From assembly GCA_001778455.1 (NCBI GenBank), contig MFGX01000115.1, positions 4,097 to 13,226 of the forward strand: a stretch of DNA of 9,130 nucleotides. The letters are read 5' to 3'. Below the pieces are notes generated by a model. It was not told where the DNA came from and ran no database searches. It saw only the letters and a list, made by a program, of their open reading frames with translations. The DNA comes from Candidatus Fraserbacteria bacterium RBG_16_55_9 (GTDB lineage: Bacteria; Bipolaricaulota; Bipolaricaulia; RBG-16-55-9). Both the position numbers and the translations under genes were made by a program. Of the stretch, positions 5,973 through 9,130 are shown one piece after another (positions within the stretch are counted from its first letter, which is position 1; the number at the start of each line of letters is the position of its first letter).

Positions 5973-7223
5973 ATGAGTCAAGGGATGGAACGACGGGTAG
6001 TGATCACCGGAATGGGGGCGATCACCCCAATTGGAGCTGGTAAAGAAGGCTTTTGGGAGGGTCTAAAATCCGGACGTTCCGGTGTACAACGGGTGGATGA
6101 CTTGTTTGATCTTACGGGAGTGGAGGCCAAGATCGGAGCCCCCATCCGCAACTTCGATCCGCTCAACTACATGGACAAGAAACGCGCTCGCCGACTGGGC
6201 CGGTCGACACAATTTGCCATGGCAGCGGCTCGTCAGGCGCTCGAGGATTCCCTCTTGAACTTAGAGCGTGAAGACAAGACACGTATTGGCGCACTCATTG
6301 GTACCGGCATTGGCAACATCGAGGTCCTCATAGAGAACCACCTGACATTATTGAAAGATGGCCCACGCCGAGTGAGCCCCTTTTTTGTCCCCATGTTCAT
6401 GCCCAATGCGGCTGCCGCCGAGATCTCCATCGAGTGGGGGCTCCATGGGCCAAACTATGGACTGGTATCGGCCTGCGCCAGCTCGAATCATGCCTTGGGA
6501 GTCGCAGCTGATTTCATTCGTATGGGATATGCAGATGTGATGGTCGCGGGAGGAGCAGAGTCTGTTTTCTCGCTCATCACGTATGCGGGCTTCGACCAAG
6601 CTCGCGCACTCTCCAGGCGGAACGATGCCCCCGAGAGGGCTTCGCGGCCCTTTGATGCCGAGCGCGACGGTTTTGTAGTGGGCGAAGGGGCTGGGGTCGT
6701 GATCCTAGAGAGTCTAGAGCATGCGCAAGCACGAGACGCTCACATCTATGGGGAACTGGCCGGCCACGGCATGACTGCTGATGCTCATCACATCACGGCA
6801 CCTGCTCCCGATGGATTCGGGGCCAAGCGAGCGATGGAAGTAGCCCTGCAACGCGCTGGAGTCTCTCCGGATGAAGTCGACTACATCAATGCCCACGGCA
6901 CATCCACAGAGCTAGGCGACATCGCCGAAACTCAAGCGATCAAGATGTTATTTGGCGAACAGGCTTACAAGATTCCCGTGAGCTCGACGAAATCGCAGAT
7001 TGGGCATCTACTGGGAGGTGCCGGAGCCGTGGAAGCCATTGCTACTCTGATGGCTCTAGAAGAGAGCATCTTGCCTCCCACCATCAACTACGAACATCCC
7101 GACCCGAAGTGCGATCTAGATTACGTCCCGAATAAGGCCCGCCCTGCGAAGGTAGGAGTTGCACTCTCGAATTCCTTCGGCTTCGGTGGGCACAATTCTA
7201 CACTGCTCTTCCGTAAAATCTAA
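5973..7223 (+). CDS. fabF: Beta-ketoacyl-ACP synthase II (FabF)
   Basis: The elongating condensing enzyme of type II fatty acid synthesis: it joins malonyl-ACP to acyl-ACP to give beta-ketoacyl-ACP, releasing CO2. At 416 residues it is normal length. The thiolase-fold catalytic set is complete: Cys168 in SACASS, His308 in NAHGTSTELGD, Lys340 in STKSQIGH and His345, each five residues later than in E. coli FabF. The C-terminal FGFGGHN loop is present. The nucleophile context is CASS rather than the common CATG/CATS, a mild variation. ATG 5973 was chosen to fit the promoter just upstream; ATG 5985 (MERRVVITGMG) is an alternative and also lacks a well-spaced ribosome site. No acpP or other fab gene is adjacent, so it stands alone. 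It converges with the decarboxylase gene with only 3 nt between stops. Confidence 0.96.
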   Translation: MSQGMERRVVITGMGAITPIGAGKEGFWEGLKSGRSGVQRVDDLFDLTGVEAKIGAPIRNFDPLNYMDKKRARRLGRSTQFAMAAARQALEDSLLNLEREDKTRIGALIGTGIGNIEVLIENHLTLLKDGPRRVSPFFVPMFMPNAAAAEISIEWGLHGPNYGLVSACASSNHALGVAADFIRMGYADVMVAGGAESVFSLITYAGFDQARALSRRNDAPERASRPFDAERDGFVVGEGAGVVILESLEHAQARDAHIYGELAGHGMTADAHHITAPAPDGFGAKRAMEVALQRAGVSPDEVDYINAHGTSTELGDIAETQAIKMLFGEQAYKIPVSSTKSQIGHLLGGAGAVEAIATLMALEESILPPTINYEHPDPKCDLDYVPNKARPAKVGVALSNSFGFGGHNSTLLFRKI

Positions 7224-7226
7224 CTC

Positions 7227-7820
7227 TCACTCAAACAAGAAGACCGCCGCGGCCACCACAGTGGTGTAGCCGGTGCTGTTGACTACAGCGGACTGAGTGA
7301 CGTTCATCGTGCGCACGATCTTGCCACTGATCTTCCAGAGCTGCTCCTTCTCGTCCCAAGCCAAATTGTCGTCAAACTCAATCCCCAGCGTTGAAGCGAG
7401 CATCGAGGCCGCAAGGTCTTCGGCATAGTCACCCGCCTGCTTCTCGTTCTCACCGTAGGCATGGTGCTCGCTCAAGTAGCCATAGGCCTCGGGATCCGCA
7501 GGGATGGCGCAGCCAATGGATGCCGCAATGAGACGATGGGATTCATTGCTGGAACAGCGCGCCATCACGCAGAAGGCAATTTGTCCGGGCTGAAACTCCT
7601 TGAGCCCTTCTGAGCGGGTGATGATCTTGCAGCGCGGCGGCAAGATGCTCGAGACGTGCACGAGATTGTACTTTTCGATGTTGGCATCGCGTAGTGCGGT
7701 CTCGAAGGAACGCAGCTCCTCTTTGTGGCTACCTACCCCGCGAGTGAAGAACATCCTCTTGGTGACCAACGAACTTGCTATTACTGGTGCAGGCGCTACG
7801 GCTGTTGTCGGACCTTCCAT
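7227..7820 (-). CDS. pdaD: Pyruvoyl-dependent arginine decarboxylase
   Basis: Converts L-arginine to agmatine and CO2 using a pyruvoyl group made by self-cleavage of the proenzyme rather than pyridoxal phosphate. At 197 residues it is longer than the archaeal form (about 165). The cleavage motif HVSSILPP predicts a cut between Ser57 and Ser58, with Ser58 becoming the pyruvoyl group. Asn52 and Glu118 (in GYLSEHH) fit the known active-site Asn and Glu. Conserved stretches include FTRGVGSHKEEL, RLIAASIG and AGDYAEDLA. An Ala/Pro-rich stretch of about 22 residues precedes the usual start region (Met23). The ATG at 7820 is supported by AGGGGG 6 nt upstream. It lies 12 nt after the speB stop, so the two are co-transcribed. 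Confidence 0.95.
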   Translation of the reverse strand: MEGPTTAVAPAPVIASSLVTKRMFFTRGVGSHKEELRSFETALRDANIEKYNLVHVSSILPPRCKIITRSEGLKEFQPGQIAFCVMARCSSNESHRLIAASIGCAIPADPEAYGYLSEHHAYGENEKQAGDYAEDLAASMLASTLGIEFDDNLAWDEKEQLWKISGKIVRTMNVTQSAVVNSTGYTTVVAAAVFLFE

Positions 7821-7832
7821 CCTCGACCCCCT

Positions 7833-8732
7833 TTAGGTTTGTTGTGATACGGACCAATAACCGATCAACTTATACACCAACTTGGCCGTGAGAAAATCCG
7901 GCGCAACCATACCGGGAATGGGTGCCAGCTCGACCACATCGCACCCGACCACTCGATGATTTTCAAAGGCGTGTCGCAAGAGAGCGAGTATCTCTAGCCA
8001 GTCCAACCCACCGGGCTCCGGAGTCCCCGTAGCGGGCATGATCGAAGGATCAAACACATCGACATCCAAAGTGATATACACGGGATCACGCAAGGCGTCC
8101 AATACCTTCTGACTCGACTTCGAGTCGCGCAGCACCTCGCGGGCATAGACCGTCGTCACCTTCGATCCTTTCATGAACTGTGCCTCTTCAAGAGATAGAC
8201 TGCGGATGCCTACTTGAAAGAGTCGAGCGATCTCGCTGATCCTACGGCCCGCGCACGCATGGCTATACTTCGTCCCTTGGTAGCTGTCGCGAAGATCCGC
8301 GTGGGCATCGAGCTGGAGCACAGAAAGTTTCCCATACTCTGATGCGAGCGCCCGCACTACTCCGAGAGTGATCGAATGATCTCCTCCGAGAACGATGGGG
8401 AATTTTCTTGGCTTCAAGATCTGTTTTGTCGTGTGCTCGATTCTCTTCAACATCTCCTCCGGGCCACTGGCCAGAGGCTCTAACCAAGGGAGTGTGTGAA
8501 TGCCTACGTGATACGGCTCACTCTCCAACTCCTCATCGTAGAGTTCCACGTGAAGGGAAGCATCGAGAATCGCCTGCGGGCCACGGCGAGTTCCCGTCTG
8601 ATACGAAGTCGTCAGGTCGTAGGGGATGGGCAGGAGGGCGACTTGGGCTTTCTCCCAGCTAGAATATTCAAGCGGCAACCCCGCGAAGACGCGAGGTGCC
8701 GCCAGCCCCTCTGATATGAGTTGCTCTTCCAT
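7833..8732 (-). CDS. speB: Agmatinase (ureohydrolase family)
   Basis: Hydrolyses agmatine to putrescine and urea with a two-manganese centre. It has 299 residues, usual for the family. All metal ligands are present: His119 in GGDHS, Asp142, His144 and Asp146 in LDAHAD, and Asp223 and Asp225 in TLDVDVFDP, followed by the family signature PATGTPEPGG. Arginase and other ureohydrolases share this fold, but an arginine decarboxylase 12 nt downstream in the same operon strongly favours agmatine as substrate. ATG 8732 is the only sensible start, since an in-frame TAG lies at 8751-8753 with no start codon between. No ribosome site is close to the ATG; a strong one lies 29 nt upstream. A near-consensus promoter precedes the gene. 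Confidence 0.94.
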   Translation of the reverse strand: MEEQLISEGLAAPRVFAGLPLEYSSWEKAQVALLPIPYDLTTSYQTGTRRGPQAILDASLHVELYDEELESEPYHVGIHTLPWLEPLASGPEEMLKRIEHTTKQILKPRKFPIVLGGDHSITLGVVRALASEYGKLSVLQLDAHADLRDSYQGTKYSHACAGRRISEIARLFQVGIRSLSLEEAQFMKGSKVTTVYAREVLRDSKSSQKVLDALRDPVYITLDVDVFDPSIMPATGTPEPGGLDWLEILALLRHAFENHRVVGCDVVELAPIPGMVAPDFLTAKLVYKLIGYWSVSQQT

Positions 8733-8761
8733 CGGCGTAGAACCGTTTGACTAGATCAGAT

Positions 8762-8768
8762 CCCTCCT
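8762..8768 (-). promoter_or_regulatory. Strong ribosome-binding-like sequence far from the speB start
   Basis: AGGAGGG on the minus strand lies 29 nt before the speB ATG, too far for ordinary initiation. No ATG, GTG or TTG occurs within ten bases downstream of it. It lies in the transcribed leader below the speB promoter. Confidence 0.5.
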
Positions 8769-8794
8769 GTCTTTTGATGAGCTTGCGATATGCG

Positions 8795-8823
8795 ATTATA
8801 AGTCAAGACGCTCGCACTGACAA
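8795..8823 (-). promoter_or_regulatory. speB: Sigma70-type promoter of the speB-decarboxylase operon
   Basis: On the minus strand TTGTCA (8823-8818), a five-of-six -35 match, is followed at exactly 17 bp by a perfect TATAAT (8800-8795). Transcription would begin near 8788, giving a leader of about 55 nt before ATG 8732. It lies in the 100-nt gap after pheT, so speB need not depend on pheT transcription. Confidence 0.75.
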
Positions 8824-8832
8824 GAGCCTCTC

Positions 8833-9130
8833 TCAATTCTCCACGCCCCTCACTTGAGCTCCTAGCTCGGTCTCAAGCGCCTTCTGAATGCGTGCGTGAA
8901 CGGTTTGAGCTTCCGGATCAGTGAGTGTCCGATCCTCTGCAAGATAATAGAGCGAATACGCTAAACTCTTTTTGCCCGCCGATACCTGCTCGCCGTAATA
9001 GACATCAAAGAGATTTACAGAATTGAGGAGCTCTCCACCGCTTTCCCAGATGAGGTGCTCAATTCGTTCATGGGGCAACCCTTCGTCCACGACAACGGCA
9101 ATGTCTTGTCGGATGCCCGGGAAGCGCGGC
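8833..9130 (-). CDS. pheT: Phenylalanyl-tRNA synthetase beta subunit, C-terminal part
   Basis: The C-terminal ferredoxin-fold anticodon-binding domain of PheT, which together with PheS charges tRNA-Phe. The frame is open to the window edge, so the 5' part lies beyond it. The 98 visible residues read RFPGIRQDIAVVVDE at the start, then SVNLFDVYYGEQ, GKKSLAYSLYY, DRTLTD and a final LETELGAQVRG. These are hallmarks of the domain, and the TGA stop is at 8835-8833. The GTG at 9090 is internal and not the start. No clear terminator hairpin follows the stop; the speB promoter occupies the gap. Confidence 0.95.
   Translation of the reverse strand, partial: PRFPGIRQDIAVVVDEGLPHERIEHLIWESGGELLNSVNLFDVYYGEQVSAGKKSLAYSLYYLAEDRTLTDPEAQTVHARIQKALETELGAQVRGVEN

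Noticed and set aside
5564..6043. Plus-strand 159-codon frame across the recO-fabF gap
   Set aside because: It overlaps the ends of recO and fabF, has no recognisable domain, and is the antisense shadow of the two small minus-strand genes.
7250..7267. CACCACAGTGGTG palindrome as a terminator between fabF and the decarboxylase
   Set aside because: It lies inside the decarboxylase coding end, has a 1-nt centre and no T-run. The convergent genes leave only 3 nt between stops.
1..9130. CRISPR array, tRNA, rRNA, insertion sequence or attachment site
   Set aside because: Reading both strands showed no regularly spaced repeats, no cloverleaf-like gene in the gaps, and no transposase or integrase motifs.

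Overview
This is a bacterial chromosome segment of about 9.1 kb with moderate to slightly high GC. It carries core bacterial genes (era, recO, fabF, pheT) interleaved with accessory metabolism and signalling genes. I cannot place the phylum from the sequence. The bacterial-type pyruvoyl arginine decarboxylase and the N-succinylamino-acid-racemase-like enzyme would fit an uncultivated or thermophile-related lineage, but that is a weak inference. There are no rRNA or tRNA genes, CRISPR arrays, insertion sequences or phage genes.

Left block, plus strand, 1-5631: a tightly packed operon whose genes overlap or nearly touch. In order it holds era (5' end cut by the window edge), a soluble GAF-GAF-GAF-GGDEF diguanylate cyclase, a COG3375-type GNAT acyltransferase, an enolase-superfamily enzyme of the o-succinylbenzoate synthase / N-succinylamino acid racemase group, and recO. 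The GNAT plus racemase pair matches two of the three enzymes of the known route that irreversibly converts D- to L-amino acids through N-succinyl intermediates. A 16-bp perfect inverted repeat with a 2-nt centre lies inside the end of the cyclase gene.

Centre, 5600-5972: what looks like an empty gap between recO and fabF holds, on the minus strand, two unannotated tandem small genes of 36 and 30 codons. Each encodes a single-helix membrane peptide sharing the core LIAxGVAVLLIRxG. Within GVAVLLIR seven of eight codons differ between the copies, yet every residue is the same, which argues strongly for real coding. They have their own good sigma70-type promoter, which diverges from a candidate fabF promoter that would start a leaderless or nearly leaderless fabF mRNA. 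This small-gene pair is the most likely undescribed element in the window.

Right block: fabF (plus, 5973-7223) converges with a minus-strand polyamine operon. In that operon speB (agmatinase) is transcribed first and a pyruvoyl-dependent arginine decarboxylase second, together giving arginine to agmatine to putrescine plus urea. A near-consensus promoter sits just upstream of speB. The window ends in the C-terminal part of pheT (minus), the beta subunit of phenylalanyl-tRNA synthetase.
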